A stretch of DNA of 64,000 nucleotides from an uncultured Granulosicoccaceae bacterium (GTDB taxonomy: Bacteria > Pseudomonadota > Gammaproteobacteria > Granulosicoccales > Granulosicoccaceae), in assembly GCA_938041955.1 (NCBI GenBank), contig CALISD010000005.1:57634-121633 (forward strand), given 5' to 3'. The notes under the pieces were generated by a model. The model had not been told where the DNA came from. It saw only the letters and a list, made by a program, of their open reading frames with translations, and did no database searches. Of the stretch, positions 45,460-54,947 are shown piece after piece. The first letter of the stretch is position 1. The number at the start of each line of letters is the position of its first letter. A program made the translations under genes and the position numbers.

Positions 45460-46203
45460 ATGAAGAATAACCTAATGAGTTCAAAGAACATCCAGGCTGG
45501 AAAATCGCTCGGGTGTTTGCCAATTGTCGGTTTACTATTGTTAACGATCATCCTGACGGTGGCTGGCACTGTATGGGCAATTCAAAGCCAGTTGTTTACA
45601 AAAAACTTTAAACCGGTTGAATTAAATCAAACCGAGCAACTTACCCTGGAACAGAAGCTTGATGCTTTAGGAAGGGCAGACGGCAACACATCATCGGCAT
45701 TTTCTGGCGGACAAACCGACGGACTCAGCCTTGAGCCGACGGAGGCAGAAGAAAGCGATTTAGGCAAAAATGGCGAACTTAAGCCCGAGGTATACACTGA
45801 AGATGCCAGTAACAGACGCATTGAACTCACCCAGCGTGAACTGAACTCGCTACTCGCTAAAAACACAGATCTGGCAGAGCAACTGGTGGTTCAGTTAGGC
45901 GATGAAGTGGCCAGTATCAAATTACTGGTCGATCTCGACCCGGACCTTCCCTTCTTCGGCGGTAAAACGCTGAAGGTCAGTGGCGGTACCGAATTGTCTT
46001 ATCAAAATGGCAGGCCTGTGGTCATCATGAAAGGCGTCAGCGTGTGGGGCATCCCGATACCCAATGCCTGGCTCGGCGGGCTCAAGAACATCGATCTGGT
46101 ACGCGAGTTCGGCGGCAATGATGGTTTCTGGAAGTCACTTGCGGATGGTATCGAAGATATCCGTGTAATGGATGGCAAACTGATTATTCAACTGGCTGAG
46201 TAA
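45460..46203 (+). CDS. Membrane-anchored protein of unknown function
   Basis: About 247 aa from the ATG at 45460 (the ATG at 45475 is also possible; the frame is open to 45406). A helix, LPIVGLLLLTIILTVAGTVW, lies near residues 22-42. An acidic linker and a folded domain follow, ending in WGIPIPNAWLGGLKNIDLV and VMDGKLIIQLAE. The region with ELTQRELNSLLAKNTDLAEQ resembles membrane-tethered lipid-binding-like proteins but I cannot name it. It is first in a tight run: the Fpg-like gene starts 2 nt after its stop. Confidence 0.7.
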   Translation: MKNNLMSSKNIQAGKSLGCLPIVGLLLLTIILTVAGTVWAIQSQLFTKNFKPVELNQTEQLTLEQKLDALGRADGNTSSAFSGGQTDGLSLEPTEAEESDLGKNGELKPEVYTEDASNRRIELTQRELNSLLAKNTDLAEQLVVQLGDEVASIKLLVDLDPDLPFFGGKTLKVSGGTELSYQNGRPVVIMKGVSVWGIPIPNAWLGGLKNIDLVREFGGNDGFWKSLADGIEDIRVMDGKLIIQLAE

Positions 46204-46205
46204 CA

Positions 46206-47105
46206 GTGCCTGAGTTGCCGGATATAGAAATCTACATCGAGGCATTAGCGCTTCGACTAGACAAGGCCACACTGGTACAAACGACTCTTGGCAATCCATT
46301 TCTATTGAGAACTGTCACACCAGCCATTAATGAGTTTGAAAACAGGCAGCTGACAGAACTGCGTCGCATAGGAAAGCGCATAGCTTTCGGGTTTGACAAC
46401 AACAAGTGGTTGGTTATTCACTTGATGATCGCAGGACGCTTGCAATGGGTGGATAGTGGAAAAAAGGTTCCTGCACGAAAGTCCCTTGCAAGCTTTGAGT
46501 TCGACACTGGTCACTTATTACTGACAGAGGCCGGAAGTAAGCGTCGCGCCTCTTTGCACCTGTTCACCAATGAACAGGATATGCTGTCGATTGACCGCGG
46601 CGGACTTGAAATCTGCAGTATTGACGAAGATCAGTTTCATGAGCGTCTGACACTACGTAATCACACACTGAAACGCGCACTCACTGATCAGTCCCTCTTT
46701 AGCGGAATAGGCAACGCTTATTCAGATGAAATTTTACACCACGCTAAGTTGTCACCTGTTCTTCAAACACACAAAATGGATAAGCAACAAGTTGACGGTC
46801 TTTTTACCAGCTGCAAATATATTTTAAATCACTGGACCGAGTCACTACGCGCCGAGATTGGCGACGCCTTTCCAAAGAAAGTCACGGCATTTAAAGAAGC
46901 AATGGCGGTCCATGGAAAGTATCAACAACCCTGTCCTGTTTGTGAAACCAAAGTACAACGCATACGCTACGCAAACAATGAAACAAACTATTGCCCCCGT
47001 TGTCAGACGGGTGGAAAGCTATTGGCCGATAGATCGCTATCCAGATTGCTAAAAAAGGATTGGCCAAAGACCATTGAAGCCCTCGAAGAATCTGACCCCG
47101 TATAA
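46206..47105 (+). CDS. Fpg/Nei-family DNA glycosylase
   Basis: 299 aa, GTG start. After removal of Met, Pro and Glu (PELPDIE) supply the catalytic nucleophile and acid. The beta-hairpin lysine lies in RRIGKRIAFGF. The H2TH region is in LTDQSLFSGIGNAYSDEILH. The zinc finger is CPVCETKVQRIRYANNETNY followed by CPRC. It removes oxidised bases such as 8-oxoguanine or formamidopyrimidines. The PELPDIE variant and extra length suggest a divergent paralogue rather than canonical MutM (PELPEVE). Confidence 0.88.
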   Translation: MPELPDIEIYIEALALRLDKATLVQTTLGNPFLLRTVTPAINEFENRQLTELRRIGKRIAFGFDNNKWLVIHLMIAGRLQWVDSGKKVPARKSLASFEFDTGHLLLTEAGSKRRASLHLFTNEQDMLSIDRGGLEICSIDEDQFHERLTLRNHTLKRALTDQSLFSGIGNAYSDEILHHAKLSPVLQTHKMDKQQVDGLFTSCKYILNHWTESLRAEIGDAFPKKVTAFKEAMAVHGKYQQPCPVCETKVQRIRYANNETNYCPRCQTGGKLLADRSLSRLLKKDWPKTIEALEESDPV

Positions 47106-47117
47106 AGTCAATTGAAT

Positions 47118-48098
47118 ATGAAAAAATTCGTCGCACTGGATCATCTCAACGAAGTTGTCGATCAGGCCTTATGTAAGCTCGGGCTCGACCTTACAGAGCG
47201 AACCATCGTTCGGCATATTCTTATGTATGCAGAGATGCGTGCCAGCACTCAGGGGCTGATAAAAATAAAAGAACGTACCGTCCTGCCCGATCCAAACTGC
47301 AACGCTATTACTACAGACACCAAAACTCCATCAGTCGCTTCAGTGAATGGCGGTGGTCATACCGGAATGGTTGTATTACACGAAGCCACACTTGTTGCTG
47401 AGCGTCTGGTAAAGAATAGTGGCATCGCACTGGTATCAACCAATAACACCCGTTCTTCCACCGGCGCCATAGGCTACTACGCACACCATCTTGCAAAATC
47501 CGGATATATCGCCCTGGTGCTCGCAGGGTCGCCAAAGGTGATGGCGATAGAAGGCGGCATTGATCCCGTGTTTGGAACCAACCCCATAGCGATCGCCATT
47601 CCCACCAACGATGAACCATTGGTGCTGGATATGGCGACTGCAGCAACCACCTGGTTTGCAGTGATTAATGCACGGGATAACAATGATCATCTACCCGCCA
47701 ATGTTGCACTCGACAAAGATGGTAAGCCGACAATAGACCCGCTCGCTGCAATGAGCGGTGCAATTAAAGCGTTTGGCGGCGCTAAGGGATCCGGACTTGC
47801 TCTGATGTTTGAATTTCTCACCGGGGTACTCGGCAATGCGTCATTGATGGGCGATAGCGAAGACAATCGCAGTAACACCATTATTGCCATTGATCCGTCG
47901 GTTATCGGTATCGAAGGACAATTCCAGTCACGGGCATCTGAGTTAGTGAAACGTTTAAGGGAAAGTCGAACCACGGACAATGCGGCCCTCCGTCTTCCCG
48001 GAGAATACAGTAACGCGATCGCCGAGCAATGCGAATCGCAAAACCAAATTGCCATAGATGCCGATTTGTACCAGCACCTGTTAGCGTTAAGCCGATAG
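47118..48098 (+). CDS. Ldh2-family malate/lactate-type dehydrogenase
   Basis: 326 aa from the ATG at 47118. Blocks GGGHTGMVVLHEATLVAERL, VSTNNTRSSTGAIGYYAHHL and FGTNPIAIAIPT plus LDMATAATTW match the LDH2/MDH2 NAD(P)H-dependent oxidoreductase family (YbiC, DlgD, sulfolactate dehydrogenase). The usual SHG catalytic-region motif is replaced by ASTQGLIKI, as in a subgroup. Substrate (a 2-hydroxyacid or imine) is unknown. It follows the Fpg-like gene by 12 nt, so it is probably co-transcribed although functionally unrelated. Confidence 0.85.
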   Translation: MKKFVALDHLNEVVDQALCKLGLDLTERTIVRHILMYAEMRASTQGLIKIKERTVLPDPNCNAITTDTKTPSVASVNGGGHTGMVVLHEATLVAERLVKNSGIALVSTNNTRSSTGAIGYYAHHLAKSGYIALVLAGSPKVMAIEGGIDPVFGTNPIAIAIPTNDEPLVLDMATAATTWFAVINARDNNDHLPANVALDKDGKPTIDPLAAMSGAIKAFGGAKGSGLALMFEFLTGVLGNASLMGDSEDNRSNTIIAIDPSVIGIEGQFQSRASELVKRLRESRTTDNAALRLPGEYSNAIAEQCESQNQIAIDADLYQHLLALSR

Positions 48099-48127
48099 TT
48101 AACTTTTCAGTAACCGGAAGTTTGCTG

Positions 48128-49585
48128 TTAAACAATCCCGCCCATACAGAGGTATTTCATCTCAAGATAGTCTTCAATACCGTATCTTGAACCCTCGCGC
48201 CCGATTCCTGATTCTTTAACACCACCGAATGGTGCAACTTCAGTTGAGATAATCCCCTCGTTGACACCAACGATGCCAGTTTCAAGCGCTTCAGCGACTC
48301 GCCATACTCGATTGATATCACGGGAATAGAAATAAGCGGCCAAACCAAATTCTGTGTCGTTCGCCAATGCCACCCCTTCGCTTTCTTCTTTAAAACGAAA
48401 CACCGGTGCTACCGGACCAAACGTTTCTTCATTGGTGACTTTCATATCGGTTGTGACGTCAGCGAGTACGGTAGGCTTATAAAACAAACCACCTAATTCA
48501 TGTGCTTCACCACCCAACACCACACGTGCACCTTTTGCCACCGCATCACTGACATGATCAACGACTTTATCAATCGCTGCCTGATTGATCAGCGGGCCTT
48601 GATGCACCTCACCGGAATCTGCAGCACCTACGTTTAACTTTGAGGCAGCTTCTGCAAGCTTGGCACAGAATTCATCGTACACACCATCTTGCACGATAAA
48701 GCGATTAGCACAAACGCACGTTTGGCCGGAGTTGCGATACTTGGATAACATCGCCCCCACCACCGCGGCATCGATATCAGCATCATCAAAGACTAAAAAC
48801 GGTGCGTTACCACCAAGTTCCATTGATACTTTTTTAACCGTACCGGCACACTGCTCCATTAGCAGTTTGCCGATTCTGGTTGATCCGGTGAAAGACAGTT
48901 TACGAACAATGGACGAACCGGTTAAGACACCACCCACGGAGGCCGCGTTTTCTGTCGGCACAACACTGAATACCCCTTTCGGAACACCTGCACGTAGTGC
49001 CAGCTCTGCTAACGCTAGCGCTGAAAGCGGAGTCGCCTCAGCTGGCTTCACTACCATGGTGCAACCTGCTGCCAATGCCGGCGCGACCTTGCGAGTGATC
49101 ATTGCGTTCGGAAAGTTCCATGGTGTAATAGCAGCGGTAACGCCAATCGCCTGCTTGATGACAATAATGCGCTTGTCAGCGGCGTGACCGGGAATCACAT
49201 CACCATAAATACGTTTGGCTTCTTCCGCAAACCATTCGATAAAGCTTGCCCCATAGCCAATCTCACCACGGCTTTCTGCCAGCGGTTTGCCTTGCTCGGT
49301 ACTTAGAATGACGGCCAGATCTTCCTGATTCTCAAGAATCAGCTGGTTCCAGCGCTTTAGAATTTGCGAGCGTTCCTTAGCGGTTTTTGACCGCCACTCA
49401 GGTAACGCCTCATTGGCAGTGGCAATTGCTTTTTCAGTATCACTGGCACCGCAGTTGGCCACACTGGCAATTTCATCACCGCTTGCAGGATTGACTACAG
49501 AGAATACAGAGCTGTCATCAGACGCTATCCATTCGCCACCGATAAACGCATCTGTTTTGAGTAGTGATTGATCACTGAGTTTCAC
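48128..49585 (-). CDS. gabD: Succinate-semialdehyde dehydrogenase
   Basis: About 485 aa from the GTG at 49585, which has GGGGTG 6 nt upstream; the frame is open to 49615. It oxidises succinate semialdehyde to succinate with NAD(P)+. The nucleophile lies in YRNSGQTCVCANRFIVQDGV (the GabD-type GQTCVCANR), the base in VSMELGGNAPFLVFD, and the cofactor region in WNFPNAMITRKVAPALAAGC. No GABA aminotransferase is adjacent. Convergent with the Ldh2 gene. Confidence 0.92.
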   Translation of the reverse strand: MKLSDQSLLKTDAFIGGEWIASDDSSVFSVVNPASGDEIASVANCGASDTEKAIATANEALPEWRSKTAKERSQILKRWNQLILENQEDLAVILSTEQGKPLAESRGEIGYGASFIEWFAEEAKRIYGDVIPGHAADKRIIVIKQAIGVTAAITPWNFPNAMITRKVAPALAAGCTMVVKPAEATPLSALALAELALRAGVPKGVFSVVPTENAASVGGVLTGSSIVRKLSFTGSTRIGKLLMEQCAGTVKKVSMELGGNAPFLVFDDADIDAAVVGAMLSKYRNSGQTCVCANRFIVQDGVYDEFCAKLAEAASKLNVGAADSGEVHQGPLINQAAIDKVVDHVSDAVAKGARVVLGGEAHELGGLFYKPTVLADVTTDMKVTNEETFGPVAPVFRFKEESEGVALANDTEFGLAAYFYSRDINRVWRVAEALETGIVGVNEGIISTEVAPFGGVKESGIGREGSRYGIEDYLEMKYLCMGGIV

Positions 49586-49678
49586 AAGTAACACCCCGCT
49601 GAATTTGACCGGCAATAGTAAAACAATTCGCTGGCAAGCGCTGTCCTGCGATGAAGCAAATGCGACCTGATATTAAAA

Positions 49679-50686
49679 TCAGGCCAGATCGCTCCACACT
49701 TTTGACGGCACTACAGAACCGACCACCGCAAGCTGTGAATTCAACACTGGCGGGCTGTACCAAGGCGACAACGCAGAATATTGCTCAGCGCTTAATAACC
49801 CGAGATGACGCAACGCTGCACCCAACATGACTTCAGCTGCACGGGTAGCGCCGTCATCCACTTTAAGAGCGATGGTAATACCCGCATCAACTGCCACCGC
49901 AATAAATACCCCTTCGGCACCCGTCTTGGCCATCAGGCTATCAGTACCTTCCATAGTGGCGGTGCAGCAGCGCTTTGTGCCTGCCACCAACTGCGGATGT
50001 GAACGCATTGCGCTAACAATTCGGGAAGCCGCCATGCCGCGCTTTGTGTTTGCATCAGCAGGTTTTATGAAAGGCATAAAGGACCGGGCAAAAGCTGACA
50101 ACGGCATAGCAACTGCCGGTAGTCCACAGCCGTCCTTATCCCATGGCATATCAAAAACGTTCACACCACTGAGCTCGGATAACACCGCCATCCAACCTTG
50201 CTGGGTTGTATGGTTGTACTCTGAATAACCGGCAAGCGGTTGTTCCAGAAAAGCAGATAACGTCAACATACCTGTGTGTTTACCGGAACAGTTGTGCAAT
50301 TCACGACTGGCTGCACCACCATTACGCAGCAGCCGTTCTGCTGTGTCTTTATCAAGTGGCAATGACGGCCCGCACTCCAACTGTGACGGTGACAGGCCAA
50401 CTCGCTGCATCCACTGATCCAGTACCTGAAGATGCATCTGTTCACCCGAATGAGAGGCACAGGACAACGCCAACTCCTGATCGGTGACGGCAAAGCGCTC
50501 AACTGCACCGGATTCAAGCAACGGAATAGCCTGCAGCGGTTTTAGCGATGAGCGCGGAAATACCAGGGCGTTGGTATCCCCCAATGAGAGCACTGCTTTG
50601 CCCTGCGCATTAATGGCAACCACCGCTCCCCGGTGACGGGATTCAACAGTATCTCGCCGAAGGACATCTACAAGTACAGGGTTCAA
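49679..50686 (-). CDS. Asparaginase-II family protein (rhizobial-type)
   Basis: 335 aa. It belongs to the small L-asparaginase family unlike AnsA/AnsB, typified by Rhizobium etli enzymes. Signatures are GAVVAINAQGKAVLSLGD, VFPRSSLKPLQAIPLLESGA, CASHSGE, NCSGKHTGMLTLS and MPWDKDGCGLPAVAMPL; the Ser-Ser-Leu-Lys and Cys-Ser-Gly-Lys-His blocks are presumed catalytic. It has no signal peptide, so it is cytoplasmic. Hydrolysis of asparagine is expected; other amides are possible. It is upstream of the SSADH gene by about 90 nt, same strand. Confidence 0.9.
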   Translation of the reverse strand: MNPVLVDVLRRDTVESRHRGAVVAINAQGKAVLSLGDTNALVFPRSSLKPLQAIPLLESGAVERFAVTDQELALSCASHSGEQMHLQVLDQWMQRVGLSPSQLECGPSLPLDKDTAERLLRNGGAASRELHNCSGKHTGMLTLSAFLEQPLAGYSEYNHTTQQGWMAVLSELSGVNVFDMPWDKDGCGLPAVAMPLSAFARSFMPFIKPADANTKRGMAASRIVSAMRSHPQLVAGTKRCCTATMEGTDSLMAKTGAEGVFIAVAVDAGITIALKVDDGATRAAEVMLGAALRHLGLLSAEQYSALSPWYSPPVLNSQLAVVGSVVPSKVWSDLA

Positions 50687-50733
50687 TTGCGGCTCCGCAG
50701 GAAGAAACTGGATAAACTCACTCGCGAGGGTGG

Positions 50734-51102
50734 TTAACGTAAAACCATCGATAAAAAAGGAGTTATCGAAATATAGAGAATAAACACAATCGCAAATAGC
50801 ACCAGGATAGTTGCAGCCGGATTCGCTGCTATGCGCTGCGACAACGTTTCAAGCTCTCCGTTTGCCAGCTTTTCTGCTCGTTCGCTACGCACACGCTGGA
50901 CCCGCTCTTGCTGATATTCCGCAAGCAATGCCCGTGCTCGGTCTTCCTGCGATTCGTCACGCAGCCAAATTGCCGGGAATGAAATCATGAATCTTCCAGC
51001 CGAGGTCTCGTACCAGTCAATTGCGTGGTCGTCCAACAATTGACGCACGTCATCAGCTTCATCATCGGGGACTTGTCTGAGCCGGAACAATATTTTGGCC
51101 AT
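50734..51102 (-). CDS. Small membrane protein (DUF6164-like)
   Basis: 122 aa. MAKILFRLRQVPDDEADDVR is a soluble alpha/beta start followed by a charged helix (ALLAEYQQERVQRVRSERAE), ending in a C-terminal membrane helix, ATILVLFAIVFILYISITPF. It looks like a widespread gammaproteobacterial family of unknown function with a DUF2007-like N-terminal fold. Tail-anchored with the domain in the cytoplasm is expected. Starts with a clean ATG. Confidence 0.8.
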   Translation of the reverse strand: MAKILFRLRQVPDDEADDVRQLLDDHAIDWYETSAGRFMISFPAIWLRDESQEDRARALLAEYQQERVQRVRSERAEKLANGELETLSQRIAANPAATILVLFAIVFILYISITPFLSMVLR

Positions 51103-51400
51103 GGTTAAATCAAACCTACTCTATGGATGACAATTCACCCATCCTGGCAAATAATTGTCGCTCCTCATTTACGATAATGTGCAGGTAACGACAAAAACGT
51201 GTCATCATGTGACGATTAGTTGGTGAAAGTTACAATCATTGTATGTTTTTCTGGTGCCATCCGTGCATTATTGGTCAGGTGGACAAAATTCACAGCGCCA
51301 TGAGCAAGGATTGCAATCAGCTCAAAACAGCTGATTGGCTCTGGATGGTTATCTAACCAGCCCAATCGTTAAACATAAAATTCCGGTAAACAATTACCCC

Positions 51401-51970
51401 GTGAAAGATAAGAATTCGAACCAATCAGATAGCCCCGATATCAGCCGTCGCAACTTTGCGATAGGTTGTGCCGCAGGGTTGTGCCTGCCTTGGTCTGCAT
51501 CTCGTGGCAGCTCAAAAATTGTCTACCCTGATCGCACGCTCTCTCTCCACAATGTACATACGGGTGAGCAGGAGAATATCACCTACTGGTCGGACGGCAG
51601 CTACATCGAAAGCGGCCTCAATCAGGTCAATTGGTTGATGCGGGATTTTAGAACCGGCGATATCAAGGCCATTGACCCTCGGCTACTGAATATTCTCTAC
51701 CTTTTGACCAAACGCGTCGAAACAGAAAACTCCGTACTGGTGCTATCAGGTTTTCGCTCTAAGAAAACCAACGATATGCTGCGCAAAACCACCGAAGGTG
51801 TAGCGCGACGCAGTTTCCATATGGCAGGCCGCGCCATAGATATCAGAATACCCAAGGTACAAACCGTCTCATTGCAAAAAGCAGCACTAAGACTCGGTGG
51901 CGGTGGCGTTGGCTACTACCCCAGCTCTAACTTTGTCCACCTTGACTCAGGCCCGGTACGCACCTGGTAG
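51401..51970 (+). CDS. DUF882/YcbK-like peptidase, Tat-exported
   Basis: About 189 aa from the GTG at 51401; a TTG at 51335 is the other option. A twin-arginine signal lies in ISRRNFAIGCAAGLCLPWSA. The mature domain is the LAS/M15-like metallopeptidase fold: SGFRSKKTNDML, the metal ligands in SFHMAGRAIDIRIP (HxxGxAxD), and the distal His in FVHLDSGPVRTW. It is probably periplasmic and acts on peptidoglycan; MepK-type endopeptidases are relatives. The start codon choice affects only the signal peptide n-region. Confidence 0.87.
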   Translation: MKDKNSNQSDSPDISRRNFAIGCAAGLCLPWSASRGSSKIVYPDRTLSLHNVHTGEQENITYWSDGSYIESGLNQVNWLMRDFRTGDIKAIDPRLLNILYLLTKRVETENSVLVLSGFRSKKTNDMLRKTTEGVARRSFHMAGRAIDIRIPKVQTVSLQKAALRLGGGGVGYYPSSNFVHLDSGPVRTW

Positions 51971-52128
51971 CTCCTCGGGTTCGCACAACCCATCTCTACA
52001 TTCCACTTAACCGACGGATTATTCCGTTCGGGCACAATTCTTTGCGTAGCTAAGCGCTGATTCTGCCAGTCGATATCAAAGGTTATCTATACTATCGCTG
52101 CTATAGAATCGAAAGGATGGATGTTTAA

Positions 52129-52797
52129 GTGAACGCTCCGCATAGAAAATTGTTTCTCGCACTATCACTGCTTGCCACTGGCAATTGCTTCGCAGACTGG
52201 ACCGGCGGAATTGAAGCGGGTGCAAGAATCGGCTCAGATCGTCCGACATTGAGACTATTCGCAAAGAATGACGACGACGCACTATCACACTATGCCTATC
52301 TCGACTGGATTCGCGATTCCGGCGGCAATAACTATCGCGTCGGTTACAACCCGACATTTCGCGTAAGCCACTCAGTTTATAGCTTCGGGCGCTTCAGCAT
52401 TGAACAGGATGATCCCGGTGAAATCGAAAGAGAAGTTGATGCACTGGTCGGTATTGGCAACAACCTTTTTCGACGCGGCAATACGCAGGTAAAAATAGAA
52501 ACCGGCATAGGGGGTCGACTATTGAAATTTGATGGTGCCGAAGATGAAACCGATGGTTTCTTTTTTTTAGCAGGGAGTATGAGTTCCAGTCTGCTGTCGT
52601 TACTACGTTTTGATGCTTCCGTGAACACCAAAGCCGGCCGTGATCAAACCACACTTGATGGAGAAGCAGGGATATCTATACCCATCGCTCCCGGGACCGC
52701 TTTACGTTACGTATACAGCGTCAAGCGGTATGACGTTGACGGTAGAGACCCGTTTAAAGATGAAGATAGCTTCTTCAAATTGACTTACGGTTTTTAG
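52129..52797 (+). CDS. Outer-membrane beta-barrel protein (DUF481-like)
   Basis: 222 aa, GTG start with AAGGATGGA upstream. The signal peptide is KLFLALSLLATGNCFA with cleavage before DWTGG. The mature protein is rich in alternating aromatic and polar strands (YAYLDWIRDSGGNNYRVGYN, FGRFSIEQDD) and ends in LTYGF, an outer-membrane C-terminal Phe. It resembles salt-induced YdiY/DUF481 proteins. A four-codon open frame (ATG at 52121) overlaps the start. Confidence 0.75.
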   Translation: MNAPHRKLFLALSLLATGNCFADWTGGIEAGARIGSDRPTLRLFAKNDDDALSHYAYLDWIRDSGGNNYRVGYNPTFRVSHSVYSFGRFSIEQDDPGEIEREVDALVGIGNNLFRRGNTQVKIETGIGGRLLKFDGAEDETDGFFFLAGSMSSSLLSLLRFDASVNTKAGRDQTTLDGEAGISIPIAPGTALRYVYSVKRYDVDGRDPFKDEDSFFKLTYGF

Positions 52798-52804
52798 CAG
52801 ACAT

Positions 52805-52835
52805 AAAAAAAGGAGCTCGATCATTCGAGCTCCTT
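52805..52835 (-). terminator. Intrinsic terminator of the OmpA lipoprotein gene
   Basis: On the minus strand an 11-bp perfect stem (AAGGAGCTCGA with TCGAGCTCCTT) has a 4-nt loop and is followed by a run of T residues. It lies 26 nt after the stop of the OmpA lipoprotein gene and also just past the plus-strand barrel gene, so the stem could serve both. Confidence 0.85.
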
Positions 52836-52860
52836 ATGTATGCATTAAATTGATGCTGTA

Positions 52861-53481
52861 CTACTGTTCAACTGATGCTGCGATATTCACATCAACACGC
52901 CGATTAAGGCGGCGACCTTCGTTAGTGGAGTTGTTCGCAACCGGTGACCCTTCACCCATACCTTTCGCCACCACAGATACAGTTCGAAGCGACTGTTGCA
53001 GGTAGCGCTTAACTGATTCCGCACGCTGCTCAGACAGAGACATGTTGTAATTGTCAGTGCCGACACTGTCTGCATGTCCGACAATCTCGATCTGCTTGAT
53101 AGTATTCTGCCCATTGAGCTTGGAAGTCAGTTGGTTCAACTCCATTTTACCGGCCGATGTCAGACGCGCTGAATCAAACTCAAACAAAGCGCGCCCGTTG
53201 TATGAAACCATTGTCGCTTTAGGCGCTGGTGCGGCGACCGGAGCCTTCGCGCTGCTGTTGCATTCAACCACAACATTATCCGTATCCCAGCTTATCGTCC
53301 GAACGCATTCATCAGACGATAACATTACAATCTGATTGGTCGAATTTGCTACGTAATTTGAATTGGCCATCAGCGGTGATTTTTCACTCACGCTTTCGTT
53401 AACGGTCGTCGCACAGCCTTGACCGATGGCTGCCGCCAGAATAAGTACACATAGTGCTCTTCGTGAAGGTACGACCTGCAT
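52861..53481 (-). CDS. OmpA-family lipoprotein (Pal-like)
   Basis: 206 aa from the ATG at 53481 (GGAG 6 nt upstream); the frame extends to 53589. The signal ALCVLILAAAIGQGC supplies an imperfect lipobox with a Gly before Cys. A short Cys-containing N-terminal domain is followed by the OmpA domain: LFEFDSARLTSAGKMELNQL, IEIVGHADSVGTDNYNMSLS and NEGRRLNRRVDVNI. It would sit in the outer membrane and bind peptidoglycan. It is not near tol genes, so it is probably not the main Pal. Confidence 0.85.
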   Translation of the reverse strand: MQVVPSRRALCVLILAAAIGQGCATTVNESVSEKSPLMANSNYVANSTNQIVMLSSDECVRTISWDTDNVVVECNSSAKAPVAAPAPKATMVSYNGRALFEFDSARLTSAGKMELNQLTSKLNGQNTIKQIEIVGHADSVGTDNYNMSLSEQRAESVKRYLQQSLRTVSVVAKGMGEGSPVANNSTNEGRRLNRRVDVNIAASVEQ

Positions 53482-53735
53482 TGTTTGCTCCGAGTTGGTT
53501 TTCTGACGAACTGAATCGCAAAGACAACGCATTTTCCGTGCCTTTTTTGAAATACCAGTGGGAAAATTGCAAACGAGTTCCAGCAGCAAAGTGCAGGCTT
53601 ATCAAGGCTACGGCAACCTCGGCGCGACCGACCCGCCTGCAGACAGATAGCAAAGCACCAAAATTGTGACTGTAGGTTAAATGTGACAAGGGTTCGACTC
53701 TATTGAGCATCGATGCAAAAACAGAGGCAAATGGT

Positions 53736-54620
53736 ATGATACCTTTCAAACTTATTCGGCCAATCAGGACACAAGCGTTGTTTCGCAAATCCTTCAACTT
53801 ACTGTGGATATCTTTGCTGATCTTGTCCGGTTGCAATGGTGACTCGAGCGGATATTCAGTTTCGCCTGATCCTGATGAGTCCGGGTTAACGCTTGCTGCA
53901 CCGATTAAAATTCGAGAATCTCTGGCGATTGACTTCAGCCAGGTAACGGGCGTAGCGAATGTAAACGGGCGGACTTATGAAATGGTTCAGTCAGGGTCAA
54001 GCTACCGCGCTGCAATCGACAATATACCGGTCAACAGTGATGTTCAGCTCAATCTATTATTCCAGGAACGGTTGCCAAGCGGGCAAACACTACGCCTGGC
54101 TTATACAGATCAAATTAATATAGCCGTTGGTACTACGAATCAAACTCGCCAAATCCTGCAGGCGGAATACCTCTACGACTATGATGCAGATGGCGATGGA
54201 GTCAGCAACATTGTTGAACGCACTAATGGCAGTGATCCGTTCACTCCGGAAAACGCCGTCAATAGAGTCGTCGTGGTGCAACTCAATATTCCACAGATTA
54301 TCAACGACCCCAGCATCACCCAGGTGATCGCCTTGTTTGCCGATGTGCCGAGAGCCCGTTCCAGGCCATTTGCAAATACCTTTTCATTTAGAGGCGAGGT
54401 ATCAAGCAGAATCCCTGTCGGGATCGATATCAGACTGACACAAGAGTACCAGGGGCAGAAAATAATCGTCGCACGGGCCCTTACAGAAAGACCACCTGGT
54501 GTCGAAGACATCTTTATCGCGCTCACTGACAATGACTTTGATTTTTCTCTCGATTCTGATGGCGACGGTATCTCTAATCTTGATGAACTTCAGGCGGGCA
54601 CGAATCCTGTCGGAACATAA
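53736..54620 (+). CDS. Lipoprotein with thrombospondin type 3-like calcium repeats
   Basis: 294 aa from the ATG at 53736 (GAGG 8 nt upstream); a TTG at 53703 also opens the frame. Signal peptide and lipobox: LLWISLLILSGC. Two acidic Ca-binding-type motifs occur: DYDADGDGVSNIVERTNGSD near the middle and DSDGDGISNLDELQAGTNP at the C-terminus. The region between is beta-rich and unassigned. An envelope structural or surface role is likely; the function is unknown. Confidence 0.8.
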   Translation: MIPFKLIRPIRTQALFRKSFNLLWISLLILSGCNGDSSGYSVSPDPDESGLTLAAPIKIRESLAIDFSQVTGVANVNGRTYEMVQSGSSYRAAIDNIPVNSDVQLNLLFQERLPSGQTLRLAYTDQINIAVGTTNQTRQILQAEYLYDYDADGDGVSNIVERTNGSDPFTPENAVNRVVVVQLNIPQIINDPSITQVIALFADVPRARSRPFANTFSFRGEVSSRIPVGIDIRLTQEYQGQKIIVARALTERPPGVEDIFIALTDNDFDFSLDSDGDGISNLDELQAGTNPVGT

Positions 54621-54947
54621 ACTTGTATAGCCGAGAAATAAACGGCCTGGCGCGCTAATCATCGACCTACAACAGCCAGCATGCTGAATCTCCGCTTATG
54701 TACGGCGGGTCACCAGCCACGCAAACAGGCATCTCAAGCCTGCCTACTAACAAAATAGCAATATAAATCACCAGCTTGTAAATAGCCGTTCCGATTTTCG
54801 TGCGGTACCATCCCCCATTACACCCTTCGGAACCAGAGTGAGAGCTCAACCGTCGTGGCAAGTTTGCAGAGTCCATATCACGGCCAAAAACCGGTATCCG
54901 GAATCAGCGAATGATTTTTCCGACTAACCTCCACCCGGACATCAAAA
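54621..54947. other. Intergenic region between two lipoprotein genes
   Basis: About 327 bp. A 69-codon open frame on the minus strand has no ribosome site and no recognisable product. I checked for a c-di-GMP riboswitch core and did not see one. No clear terminator. Confidence 0.35.

Noticed and set aside
53685..53710. T-loop-like GGTTCGACTC considered as a tRNA
   Set aside because: No complementary T-arm, anticodon arm or acceptor stem around it.
54690..54780. Possible c-di-GMP riboswitch before the CHRD lipoprotein gene
   Set aside because: The conserved core sequence blocks were not present in order.
54667..54876. 69-codon minus-strand open frame in a lipoprotein gap
   Set aside because: No ribosome site, no recognisable product and atypical composition; likely chance.
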